Positions 16,854 to 25,758 of a stretch of DNA of 54,718 bases are shown one piece after another. The first letter of the stretch is position 1. Each line of letters starts with the position of its first letter. The DNA comes from an uncultured Clostridia bacterium (GTDB lineage: Bacteria; Bacillota; Clostridia; Christensenellales; Aristaeellaceae): the NCBI GenBank assembly GCA_946408995.1, contig CAMJUL010000019.1, positions 1-54,718 on the forward strand, written 5' to 3'. The position numbers and the translations under genes are program-made. Under the pieces are notes generated by a model. It worked only from the letters and a program-made list of their open reading frames with translations. It searched no databases and was not told the DNA's origin.

Positions 16854-18932
16854 TCAGTAATCCAGACCGATGACCTTCAGCATGTAGCCGTTGACACCGA
16901 AGGTGTCCAGGTAGGTGCAGGGATCACCGAAGTCGGGGCCCCAGCCGGAGCCATAGAAGAAGTCGAAGTTGCCGGCCGCACCGGAAGCAGCACGGTAGCC
17001 GCAGGCGTAGAAGTCCTGGGAGGTGGTGGTTTCAACCAGGTTGATGACCACGTTCTCGGCGCCCAGGGCGTCCTCGATGACCTGCTTGGTGGCCTGCGCC
17101 TGGGCGGTGTTGGCCGCGGCGGCGGAGTAGTAGGTCACGTCAATGGTGATGGGCCAGGTGACGGAATCGCCCAGCTCTTCCTTGGCGGCAGCCAGATAGG
17201 CCTTGGCCTTCTCCACGTTGTACCAGCCGTTGCAGGCATCGGCAACCTGGATGAACTGCTCCTCGGGCACGCCCTCTTCGGCTTCCAGCTTGCTCAGGTA
17301 GTACTGGACCATTTCGCCGTAGAAGGTACCGGCGGCAAATTCGTGGCCTTCTTCGTCCGCGGTGGCGGCGCTCAGGGACACGAACTCGGGATGGGTGTAC
17401 ATGTTGCGCAGGTTGGTCAGCTTCAGGTCTTCACCGCGGCTGACGGCGTTCACGGTCGCCTTGTCCCAGGCGGAGGTGATGGCCTTGCGGAAGTTCTTGT
17501 TCATCAGGGCGTTGTGGGTGTCGATCTTCTGCTGTTCGGTCTTGGGGGAAGCAGCGGCGCCGCTCTCCAGGGCGAAGGTTCCGCGGTTCAGGTTCAGACC
17601 GCCGAAGTAGGTGGTGGAAGTGGTTTCGGAGATGTAGGCGTACTTGTCGAAGTTGCCGTCCGCCTTGGCCAGGGCCAGGGTGCCGGAAGCTTCGGTCAGG
17701 CCCAGTCCGGCGTACACACCGGCGACCACGTCGTTGTAGGTCTGGGTCATGTTCTCGCCGTTGTCATAGATCCAGGTGACGCTGTTGAGGGTCACGGCAT
17801 CGGCATTGTAGTAGTTGGGGTTCTTGACGATCACGATTTCGGAATCGGGATTGAGCTTCTGGAGCAGGAAGGGACCGGAGTAGACCTGGGAGGCCACATC
17901 GGTGTTCTTGCCGTAGGTGTAGGTGGCGGTGTCGGCGAAGGCTTCCTGATATTCGGAGATGCCGTACACGCCGCCATGGCTCAGATACCAATCCTCGCAG
18001 ATGGGCAGGAAGCAGGAGTAGGTGAGCATGGTCATGAAGTAGGGGATGTCGCTCTCCAGGGTGACCTGCAGGGTGTAATCATCGATGGCTTCGTAGCCGA
18101 CCTCATCGAAGGAGCCGCCGGCCAGATAGTCGGAAGCGCCCGCGACCACGCCTTCAACCAGCCATTCCAGACCGGCGGCGGCGTCCAGCATGTGATGGAA
18201 ACCGGCGACGAAGTCGTTGGCGGTCACATCGGCGTACTCTTCACCTTCGGAGGTGAACCACTTGGCGCCCTGACGGATGTGGAAGGTGTAGACGGTGCCG
18301 TCCTCGGAGACTTCCCAGGATTCCGCCATGGCGGGCTTGAGCTGGTTCAGGTTGTTGTACTGCACCAGGCCGTCCACGGTGTTCACGGTGATCTCGGTGT
18401 CGCTCTGGGAGGAGGTGTTCAGCCAGTCCAGGGTAACGGGAGCCGTGGAGAAGGTGGTGGTGTAATCGGTCTTGAGGGTGTGGCCCTTGCTGGTCAGGTA
18501 CGCGGCGGGATCATACTCGCCTTCGCCGGCCACGGCCTTGCCCCACTGATCAAACAGATCGGCGCGCTCGGCGGGGGTCAGGAATTCATCGGAGATGACC
18601 ATGCCAAAGAGGCGGTCGTCATCGTTGCCCCACTGCACATAGGGAACCGTGCGGGGCGCGATGCGGCTGATGGTGTAGGCGCCGTTCTGGGTGGTGTTGG
18701 GGATCATCACGGCGCTGTCAAGCAGGAAGGCTTCCGCCTGGGCGTACAGCACGAACCGCTCGTCGTTGCTCTCGGCAGCTTTGGCGGCTTTCATCATATC
18801 GTCGAATTCCGCAAGGACTTCCAGATAGATGTCTTCGTCTTCCGCGCGCTCGTAGACAGCGGACTCGGCGCTGGCGCAAACCAGGCTCAGGGCCATGACA
18901 AGCGCCATCAGCAGGGACAGGAACTTCTTCAT
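16854..18932 (-). CDS. oppA: Oligopeptide-binding protein OppA (SBP_bac_5), apparently circularly permuted
   Basis: A 692-residue exported solute-binding protein. Residues 1-22 are a signal peptide (cleavage near CASA-ES; no good lipobox although a Cys is present). ATG 18932 follows GGAGG by 8 nt; an ATG at 18947 would place that site inside the gene. The canonical start of the SBP_bac_5 fold (LDWLNTSSQSD, then GLVQYN and PAMAESWEVSEDGTVYTF) begins only near residue 170. The protein ends right after GWGPDFGDPCTYLDTF, where normal family members continue with about 100 more residues. Those residues appear to be at the N-terminus instead (about 30-130): DERFVLYAQAEAFLLDSAV-MIP is the usual late motif of the family. 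This fits a circular permutation. First gene of the operon, with a strong promoter. Confidence 0.9.
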   Translation of the reverse strand: MKKFLSLLMALVMALSLVCASAESAVYERAEDEDIYLEVLAEFDDMMKAAKAAESNDERFVLYAQAEAFLLDSAVMIPNTTQNGAYTISRIAPRTVPYVQWGNDDDRLFGMVISDEFLTPAERADLFDQWGKAVAGEGEYDPAAYLTSKGHTLKTDYTTTFSTAPVTLDWLNTSSQSDTEITVNTVDGLVQYNNLNQLKPAMAESWEVSEDGTVYTFHIRQGAKWFTSEGEEYADVTANDFVAGFHHMLDAAAGLEWLVEGVVAGASDYLAGGSFDEVGYEAIDDYTLQVTLESDIPYFMTMLTYSCFLPICEDWYLSHGGVYGISEYQEAFADTATYTYGKNTDVASQVYSGPFLLQKLNPDSEIVIVKNPNYYNADAVTLNSVTWIYDNGENMTQTYNDVVAGVYAGLGLTEASGTLALAKADGNFDKYAYISETTSTTYFGGLNLNRGTFALESGAAASPKTEQQKIDTHNALMNKNFRKAITSAWDKATVNAVSRGEDLKLTNLRNMYTHPEFVSLSAATADEEGHEFAAGTFYGEMVQYYLSKLEAEEGVPEEQFIQVADACNGWYNVEKAKAYLAAAKEELGDSVTWPITIDVTYYSAAAANTAQAQATKQVIEDALGAENVVINLVETTTSQDFYACGYRAASGAAGNFDFFYGSGWGPDFGDPCTYLDTFGVNGYMLKVIGLDY

Positions 18933-19057
18933 TTGTCTAACCTCCATAGATTATTTATTTCATTCATCGCGTGGATGATTGAAATCCGTTTTCCCGCGGC
19001 AGCCTGACAGACAATGAAAAGGGTATATCAAAGAAACCCCGCAGGTCCATACCGTGC

Positions 19058-19086
19058 ATTATACTATCCTCTTATCCTTTTTGCAA
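19058..19086 (-). promoter_or_regulatory. Promoter of the opp operon
   Basis: On the minus strand TTGCAA (19086-19081), a 17-nt spacer and TATAAT (19063-19058). The leader to the oppA start is about 120 nt and shows no recognised riboswitch. Confidence 0.8.
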
Positions 19087-19132
19087 TTGGATTTGGCAAA
19101 AAGTTTCATTTTGTTCAAAAAGCAAAAAATGC

Positions 19133-19167
19133 AAAAAAAGAACAAACCCTTGTCCCGCAAGGGTTTG
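19133..19167 (-). terminator. Terminator after the metallo-beta-lactamase-fold gene
   Basis: A perfect 10-bp stem on the minus strand, CAAACCCTTG (19167-19158) with CAAGGGTTTG (19152-19143), is followed by TTCTTTTTTT. Confidence 0.9.
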
Positions 19168-19251
19168 CGGATGCCCGGCAGGGGGCGCCGGCGGGCAAAG
19201 ACGGATGGAAGAAAACGGAAATATGCATAACCCCGCTTTGGACCGGGGGCG

Positions 19252-20163
19252 TCAGCGCATTTCCTCGGTCCGGACGTACCAGGTCTTCCCGTCGGTTTCA
19301 AGGTGCACGGTCCGGGTGATGTAATAGCGGGGAATGTCCCTGCGGTCCAATTGCCGGTCGTGGTTCATGGTATAGGAGCGGTTGTTGGTCACAACGACCA
19401 GGGAAGGGCTCAGGGCGTCCAGCATGGCGGGGGCGATGGTGTTGTTGCCGTGATGGAAGGACTTGAGGATGTCGCAGTCCAATTCGTCCCCGTATTTTTC
19501 CGCCAGGGTCTTCTGGCTGTTGCCGGTGATGTCCGCCCCCAGGAAGATCTTCGCCTCCCCAAAGGTGACCATCAGGGCCGCGGAGGAGGGGTTGGGGGCA
19601 AGCCCCGGGGTCTCGTCCCGGTAAATTTTGCATTGGGCCCCGCCCAGGGCGAAGGTATCTCCGTCGCCGACGGTTACAAGAGGGATGCCCTTTTCCTTCC
19701 GGAGCGTGTTGTAGTCCTGCCAGTCCGCGTTTTTCTCGGTATCGTCGTAGGGGGCCAGGATCTGCCCCACCGGGAAATCGTGGTTGACGAGGCGCCGCTG
19801 GATCTGGATATGATCGTCGTGATAGTGGGTCAGGAAGAACGTATCAAAGGCGGTGATGCCATGGTCCTCCAGGTAATTGGTGACGGCCTGGAACCGGAAA
19901 GACTCCCCGCCGTCCACCAGCATGCGTTCCCCGCCGCAGGTTACGATGATGCAGTCCCCCTGCCGGATGCCCACGATGTCCACCTCAAGAAGGGGCGTCC
20001 CCTCTTCAAAGGGGGAGGCGGAGACGTATTCCACCGTCTCGTAGGGGGCGTTGGTATCGTCCTTCAAATGGACGATGGGCACGTCCGCCCGGGCGGCAGG
20101 GGGCACAAGCAGGGCGGAAAGGAGGAGAAGGCACAGGACCTGCTTCATCAGACGCTGGGACAT
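19252..20163 (-). CDS. Exported metallo-beta-lactamase-fold protein (ComEC C-domain-like)
   Basis: A 303-residue protein with a signal peptide (about 1-27, ending ARADVP). The MBL fold shows LEVDIVGIRQGDCIIVTCGGERMLVDGG at its start (residues about 50-77), the metal motif THYHDDH (about 102-108), FLGADITG with a ligand Asp, and a late SFHHGNN. The -GQGDC-like entry and domain order resemble the extracellular MBL domain of the DNA-uptake channel ComEC and its secreted relatives, proposed to be phosphodiesterases or nucleases. No ComEC membrane part is present, so this is not itself a channel. ATG 20163 follows AAAGGAG. It lies 102 nt downstream of the phosphodiester glycosidase gene, across a repeat-like spacer, and both products are exported. 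Confidence 0.82.
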   Translation of the reverse strand: MSQRLMKQVLCLLLLSALLVPPAARADVPIVHLKDDTNAPYETVEYVSASPFEEGTPLLEVDIVGIRQGDCIIVTCGGERMLVDGGESFRFQAVTNYLEDHGITAFDTFFLTHYHDDHIQIQRRLVNHDFPVGQILAPYDDTEKNADWQDYNTLRKEKGIPLVTVGDGDTFALGGAQCKIYRDETPGLAPNPSSAALMVTFGEAKIFLGADITGNSQKTLAEKYGDELDCDILKSFHHGNNTIAPAMLDALSPSLVVVTNNRSYTMNHDRQLDRRDIPRYYITRTVHLETDGKTWYVRTEEMR

Positions 20164-20181
20164 GGGAAGACTCCTTTCAGG

Positions 20182-20253
20182 GGGAAAAATGAAGAATGTA
20201 TAATGAATAATGGAAGCATTCCTTCCGTATTCATTCTGCATTTTTCATTGTGC
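20182..20253. repeat. AT-rich imperfect inverted repeat in an intergenic spacer
   Basis: The left part carries GAAAAATGAAGAATG followed by short ATAATG/AATAATGG units; the right part carries the complement-like TTCATTCTGCATTTTTC, then CATTGTGCATTGTGCA. The base composition is much lower in GC than the flanks. The arms match imperfectly. It looks like a small dispersed element of the kind found between genes in gut Clostridia, but only one copy is visible here. Confidence 0.4.
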
Positions 20254-20265
20254 ATTGTGCAGGAT

Positions 20266-21243
20266 TCATTCTTTTTCTTCCTCCGCCAGGGGGGTGACGG
20301 CGGGATCGATGATGCAGACGATGTCGTCCACCTTGCGTCCGTTCTTGTAGGGGGTGGAGACGAGGGCGCCGGAGAACCAGAGCATGCTGCTCTGCCCGCC
20401 GTCCAGGTTGTAGGCGGCTTTGCAGCCCAAGGCCTGCATCAGGGCGCTCAGCTGCTCCAGGGTCAGGCCCCGGCTGTTGTGCCGCTCTGACAGGGCGGAG
20501 GCGACCCCCCGGCCGTCCACCTGCACAAAGCAGTAATGGCCGGGTCCGTAATAGCCGATGACGCTGCGGGGATTGGCGGGCTTTACGTCGGAGGTGAAGG
20601 CGGTCAGGGCGTTCCCCTCCTCGTCCAGCAGGGAGGGGCCAAAGAGAAACACCTGCCAGATCTCGTCCATACGGTCCTTCAGGTCTGCGTACAGGGCGTT
20701 CATGTCCCGCCCGGCGGCGCGGAAGGTCTCCATCCGGCCGTCCTTGTACATCACCATCAGGTCCCGCTTGCGGTTTAAGGTGGAACGGCGCAAGGTGCCG
20801 TTGGTGACCACCATGCCCACCGACAGGTTGCAGGAGTTGTCCCCGGTCATCGCCAGCACCGCTCCCGCCTTGGCGGCGGTGACGGCCACCTTGGCCGCCC
20901 GGCGGTTCCATCTTGCGCCGCCGAAGGCCCGGCGGAAGCATTCGGGGGTGGCGATGCGGATGTCGGCTACGTACACGTCGGAATGCTGATACCAGGCGGA
21001 GGAAAGGCGGATCACCAGGTTTTCGGAGATGTACTGGGTCTCGTCCGCGTAAGGGGCGCTCCCGGGCGAGGCGAAGGCGGTCTCCAGGCGGGCGTTTTCA
21101 AGCATCCGTTCCGGGAGGGTTTCGTTTTCGGCGTCCTCGGCGCGGGAAAGGCCGGGCAGCAGCAAAACAAGGGCCGTCATAAGGGACAGGACCCTCCGCA
21201 GGAAACGGCCCGTCCCCCGCGGAGCGGAAAAGTCAAACGGCAT
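20266..21243 (-). CDS. Exported phosphodiester glycosidase family protein (NAGPA/DUF2233)
   Basis: A 325-residue protein with an N-terminal signal segment after a basic start (hydrophobic about 17-32, cleavage near SRAEDA). The NAGPA domain pattern is seen in order: VYVADIRI (about 90), KAGAVLAMTGDNSC, MVVTNGTL, WQVFLFGPSLLDEEG, NPRSVIGYYGPGHYCFVQVDG, and the signature YNLDGGQSSML near 280 (usually NLDGGGSS). Members remove GlcNAc phosphodiester caps or act on glycosyl phosphodiesters such as wall teichoic acids; here the protein probably acts at the cell surface. It starts 18 nt after yhbY ends, so it belongs to the obgE-yhbY transcript. Confidence 0.87.
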   Translation of the reverse strand: MPFDFSAPRGTGRFLRRVLSLMTALVLLLPGLSRAEDAENETLPERMLENARLETAFASPGSAPYADETQYISENLVIRLSSAWYQHSDVYVADIRIATPECFRRAFGGARWNRRAAKVAVTAAKAGAVLAMTGDNSCNLSVGMVVTNGTLRRSTLNRKRDLMVMYKDGRMETFRAAGRDMNALYADLKDRMDEIWQVFLFGPSLLDEEGNALTAFTSDVKPANPRSVIGYYGPGHYCFVQVDGRGVASALSERHNSRGLTLEQLSALMQALGCKAAYNLDGGQSSMLWFSGALVSTPYKNGRKVDDIVCIIDPAVTPLAEEEKE

Positions 21244-21261
21244 AGGTATGCTCCCTTCCGC

Positions 21262-21564
21262 TTACAGGGGCAGCTGGATGACCGGGTCGGATTTCTGCTT
21301 GGGGCGGTAGATGCAGAACTTCCGCCCGATGCACTGCACGGGCTCCGCGCCGGTTTTTTCGCACAATTGCTCCAGGGCTTCCCGGGCGCTCAGGGGGGCC
21401 TCCTTCTGGATGGAGCACTTGATCAGCTCCCGGGCCTCCAGGAGGTTTTCACATTCCTGCACCGTGGTGTCCAGAATGCCCTCCTTGCCGATGAATAAAG
21501 AGGGGTCCATGGTGTTGCACATGGAACGGAGAAAGGCGCGCTGCTTGGAATTGATCTGACTCAT
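21262..21564 (-). CDS. yhbY: YhbY-type RNA-binding protein (CRM domain)
   Basis: A 100-residue single CRM domain, found on pre-50S ribosomal subunits in bacteria. Typical features: LNSKQRAFLRS-like opening (here INSKQRAFLRS), LFIGKEGILD with the GxxG-type RNA-binding loop (KEG), LIKCSIQKE, and the C-terminal GRKFCIYRP. ATG 21564 gives the standard N-terminus; a longer frame begins upstream in the obgE tail and has no homology. It directly follows obgE, a common arrangement that fits a shared role in 50S assembly. Confidence 0.93.
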   Translation of the reverse strand: MSQINSKQRAFLRSMCNTMDPSLFIGKEGILDTTVQECENLLEARELIKCSIQKEAPLSAREALEQLCEKTGAEPVQCIGRKFCIYRPKQKSDPVIQLPL

Positions 21565-21610
21565 CTTTCTTTTTCCCGGCCGTGCCGGGCCTTTCTGTAG
21601 GTTCAAAGGG

Positions 21611-23101
<1,491 letters not shown>

Positions 23102-23172
23102 TCATGGGGAAAAAACGCTCTCTGTCGGGACCGGGCCCAGGATCATCCTGCCGGAATGGGTCGTCGATGGAA

Positions 23173-23507
23173 TCAAACTGCCCGGCGTTCGTAAGGATCA
23201 GGGCAGGGCCGCGTCCTCAAATACAAGGGCATTCCGGTGTTGTCGACGGCATGGGTCTGAAATGAGAGACGGAAAGCGCGGTTCAGATCCTGGTTCGCGA
23301 TCTCATGAAGCCGCGCACCGGTCTGCCGGGGCTCGAACAGGAACCCCTGCGCGTCGATCGGCTCATAAGAACGGATCTTTTTCGCCCCGAAAGGGCTGGT
23401 CCCATCGTCCACGGCGGGAGAGGAAGGTCCTGCCGGCTTTCTCCGGCAAACGCCGGCCCCGCAAGAAGCAGGACGATGGCGGGAAAGGACAGAAAAAGGC
23501 TTTTCAA
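23173..23507 (-). pseudogene. Small secreted protein gene broken by a frameshift
   Basis: From TTG 23507 (preceded by AGGGAG) one frame encodes a good signal peptide (KSLFLSFPAIVLLLAGPAFAG). After about 23412 the coding signal, judged by third-position G/C and residue content, moves to another frame that reads SPFGAKKIRSYEPIDAQGF and ends at 23173. Neither frame alone makes a sensible protein, and the total length is not a multiple of three, as expected for a single frameshift. The family is not recognised. It lies downstream of the SH3 protein gene on the same strand, after a hairpin. It could also be a sequencing error in an intact gene. Confidence 0.4.
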
Positions 23508-23553
23508 CAGATCGGCTCCCTGGACAAAGGATTGGACGGGGCGGGAATGAAAG

Positions 23554-23581
23554 GGCACCTCTCAGGAACCTGAGAGGTGCC
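23554..23581 (-). terminator. Terminator-like hairpin after the SH3 protein gene
   Basis: A perfect 13-bp inverted repeat (23554-23566 with 23569-23581) with a 2-nt centre. On the minus strand it is followed only by CTTTCATT, so termination may be partial. Confidence 0.6.
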
Positions 23582-23651
23582 GGAAGGGAACGGGGAAAAA
23601 CGGATCCCGACGGGAAAACCGCATCCTGCGGTCCCGGGGTCCATAGCAGCC

Positions 23652-24266
23652 TCAGCCGTCTGCGTTCAGATTGAGCTTGGTGGAGAAGACGAACCCTTCG
23701 GCGCCGTCGGGGCAGCGGACGTAATACCACTGGCCCGTGCGGGTGGCGTTGGGCAGGCGGAAGTAGACAAAGACCTGGGTGCCCTCATGCAGGACCCGGA
23801 CGATGTTCAGATCGTCGTTGGGGTCCATGGCGGAGCGTACGTTGCTGCCGCCCGTGCCGATGGTGCCGTTGATCTCGATCACGATGCCGCCCATCTTCTG
23901 CACGGCGTCCCTCGTCAGGCCGCTTTTGCCAAGCTGGGCGGTGCGCAGGTCGGCATTTTCCCAGACCCCGTCCCTGTCCGCGTCCCAAGCCACGGCTTCC
24001 ACCCATTTTTCCCCGGCGGTCACATAGCCGTACTGTCCGTTGTACTCCACATAATACCAGTTGCCCACCTTGTCGTGGACGGCGAGGTAGGTGTCGGCGG
24101 GGATCAGGGTGATCTTGTTGGTGTCGTTCTGTTCGGGGGTTTTGCGCAGCGTTGCGCCGTAGGAAGTGGTCCGGACCTGGACCACGTCGGTCGCGGCGGA
24201 GGCCAGACCTGTCAGGAGGAGAAGGGCCGAAGTCAACGCGGCCAGAAACCGGGTCAAACGCTTCAT
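23652..24266 (-). CDS. Secreted protein with SH3-like domains
   Basis: A 204-residue exported protein. The signal peptide is residues 1-23 (ends GLASAATD). The mature part opens with VQVRTTSYGATLRKTPEQNDTNKITLI, the usual start of a bacterial SH3 domain, and has VGNWYYVEYNGQYGYV as its core (about 70-85). A second related unit near the C-terminus has GTQVFVYFRLPNATRTGQWYYVRCPDGAEGFV. Such domains bind cell-wall peptides or other surface ligands. No catalytic domain is attached. ATG 24266 follows GGAAGGAA. A TATACT at 24322-24317 on the minus strand may be its -10 box. Confidence 0.78.
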   Translation of the reverse strand: MKRLTRFLAALTSALLLLTGLASAATDVVQVRTTSYGATLRKTPEQNDTNKITLIPADTYLAVHDKVGNWYYVEYNGQYGYVTAGEKWVEAVAWDADRDGVWENADLRTAQLGKSGLTRDAVQKMGGIVIEINGTIGTGGSNVRSAMDPNDDLNIVRVLHEGTQVFVYFRLPNATRTGQWYYVRCPDGAEGFVFSTKLNLNADG

Positions 24267-24406
24267 GGGGATTCCTTCCTTTCCATTCATAAACTATCCG
24301 GTTTTTACGCGTATCCAGTATACATGAATTTGCCTGAAAAGGGAACGGTTACGGGCATTTTTTTTGCTTTTTGGCTTCCGGAAGAGGCGGAGCAGGCCAA
24401 ACAGGA

Positions 24407-24435
24407 TTGCGTTACGCTTGCGGATGGGGTAAAAT
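24407..24435 (+). promoter_or_regulatory. Promoter of the GtrA-like gene
   Basis: TTGCGT (24407-24412), a 17-nt spacer and TAAAAT (24430-24435), about 45 nt before the ATG at 24481. Confidence 0.6.
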
Positions 24436-24480
24436 CGAACGGATGGAGGCGCGCAAAACGCTTCCGGGAGGAGGAAACCC

Positions 24481-24960
24481 ATGAGTCAGAAGGACAATAA
24501 ACGCAAGGAACTGTGGCAGGCGGTCAAATTCACGCTGTTTTCCATCTCGGCCGGGCTGATCCAGATCTTGAGCTACACCCTGTTCTACGAGGTGTTCCAC
24601 TGGGCTCCCTGGCTGAGTTATCTGGTGAGCCTTGTACTGAGCGTCTTGTGGAACTTTACCTTCAACCGCAAATACACCTTCCGGTCGGACGCGGACCTGA
24701 AACGCAGCATGCTGCTGGTGGCGCTCTTCTATGTGGTCTTCACCCCGCTGAGCACCTGGTGGACCGCCGCCCTTACCGGGGAGAACCCCTTTACCGGCGC
24801 CCAGGCCTCCGCCCAGCCCGCGGTGAACAATTACGTGGTGCAGATCGGCACCATGCTGATCAATTTCGTCACCGAATTCCTCTATCAGAAATACGTGGTC
24901 TACCGGGGCACCATCGACACCAACGACGTGGCGAAGAAAGCGAATCAAAAACAGCCCTGA
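24481..24960 (+). CDS. GtrA-like membrane protein
   Basis: A 159-residue protein with four membrane helices (about 14-33, 40-60, 76-95 and 120-140). The family marks are visible: KFTLFSISAGLIQILSYTLF at the start, SYLVSLVLSVLWNFTFNRKYTF in the middle, and NFVTEFLYQKYVVYRG at the end. GtrA-type proteins help move lipid-linked sugars across the membrane for surface polysaccharide or teichoic acid glycosylation. No glycosyltransferase is adjacent, so the sugar is unknown. ATG 24481 follows GGGAGGAGG. A terminator stands between it and the next gene. Confidence 0.87.
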   Translation: MSQKDNKRKELWQAVKFTLFSISAGLIQILSYTLFYEVFHWAPWLSYLVSLVLSVLWNFTFNRKYTFRSDADLKRSMLLVALFYVVFTPLSTWWTAALTGENPFTGAQASAQPAVNNYVVQIGTMLINFVTEFLYQKYVVYRGTIDTNDVAKKANQKQP

Positions 24961-24971
24961 CGCGAAAAAGG

Positions 24972-25006
24972 CAGACCGCTCCGGAAAAACGGGCGGCCTG
25001 TTTTTT
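24972..25006 (+). terminator. Terminator after the GtrA-like gene
   Basis: An imperfect stem, CAGACCGCTCCG pairing with CGGGCGGCCTG across GAAAAA, is followed by TTTTTT. Confidence 0.72.
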
Positions 25007-25054
25007 CCATTCAGCGGGGAAGGACAGTGCGTTTAAAGCGGAGGAGGAACGCCG

Positions 25055-25600
25055 GTGGAAAAGAAGCAGGCACGGAAGACTGCCGGGCAGCGGGCGCTGT
25101 GGGCGCTGGCCGTTGTGCTGACTGTGCTTCTGGCCCTGGCCGTCGTGACGGCAGTCCAGGGATACCGGGACATGCGCCATGAGGGCCTGGCCGATTCTCA
25201 ATGGTATGAGGGCTCCCTTGCCGCCTGGTACAGGGCGCTGGCCCTGTGCATCTTATTGAGCGGGGGATGCGTCGCCTGCTGGGCGGCGCTTTTCGGGGCG
25301 GGAAGGGCGCTTCCCCGGCCGGGGCCGCGGGGGCAGAAGGCGCTTTGGATTCTGGCGTGCCTTGGGCTGCTGGGCTTTTGCGTTTTTGCTTTCGGGGCGT
25401 GGAGATGCGGGCGGCAGATCGCCCTCTACAGGGCGCTGAACACCGACAGCCCGGCGCCGTATCTCATGGCCCGCGGACGGAAGACGGCTGCGGCGTTCTT
25501 GTTTCTTGAAGGCGGGGCGGCGGCCCTCTGGGCCGCCCTCCGGAGCCGGCGGGCAGGGGGAAGGAAACAGCCTTTCGGACAGGAGCGGGACGTTATATAA
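25055..25600 (+). CDS. Hypothetical membrane protein
   Basis: A 181-residue protein with four hydrophobic segments (about 13-34, 58-82, 94-114 and 143-163) and a basic C-terminal tail. The GTG at 25055 is the likely start, with GGAGGAGG 8 nt upstream. I recognise no family and see no conserved polar residues in the helices that would suggest a transporter. It lies after the GtrA-like gene with a terminator between, and the next gene is convergent. Coding status rests on the ribosome binding site, codon bias and the membrane pattern. Confidence 0.6.
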   Translation: MEKKQARKTAGQRALWALAVVLTVLLALAVVTAVQGYRDMRHEGLADSQWYEGSLAAWYRALALCILLSGGCVACWAALFGAGRALPRPGPRGQKALWILACLGLLGFCVFAFGAWRCGRQIALYRALNTDSPAPYLMARGRKTAAAFLFLEGGAAALWAALRSRRAGGRKQPFGQERDVI

Positions 25601-25660
25601 CATTTGTTTCCGAAAAAGAAACCGGACAGCCCCGGCCCGCGGGGCGGGTTCCTTCCAAAG

Positions 25661-25712
25661 CAAAAAAGCGTATTCAGCCGCCTGACACGGGGTTGAATAC
25701 GCTGCTATTTTT
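25661..25712. terminator. Bidirectional terminator
   Basis: The arms AGCGTATTCA (25667-25676) and TGAATACGCT (25694-25703) form a 10-bp stem. TTTTTT follows on the minus strand (25666-25661) and ATTTTT on the plus strand. It serves the convergent membrane protein and M16C peptidase genes. Confidence 0.82.
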
Positions 25713-25758
25713 CTGCTTTCGGCGCGGGGTAACCGCATGCCCCGGAAGGGAGAGCGCC

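Noticed and set aside
18933-19057. Riboswitch or leader peptide in the oppA leader
   Set aside because: No conserved core or terminator was seen; an ordinary untranslated leader fits.
19252-20163. ComEC competence channel
   Set aside because: Only the MBL-type domain with a signal peptide is present; no membrane competence domain.
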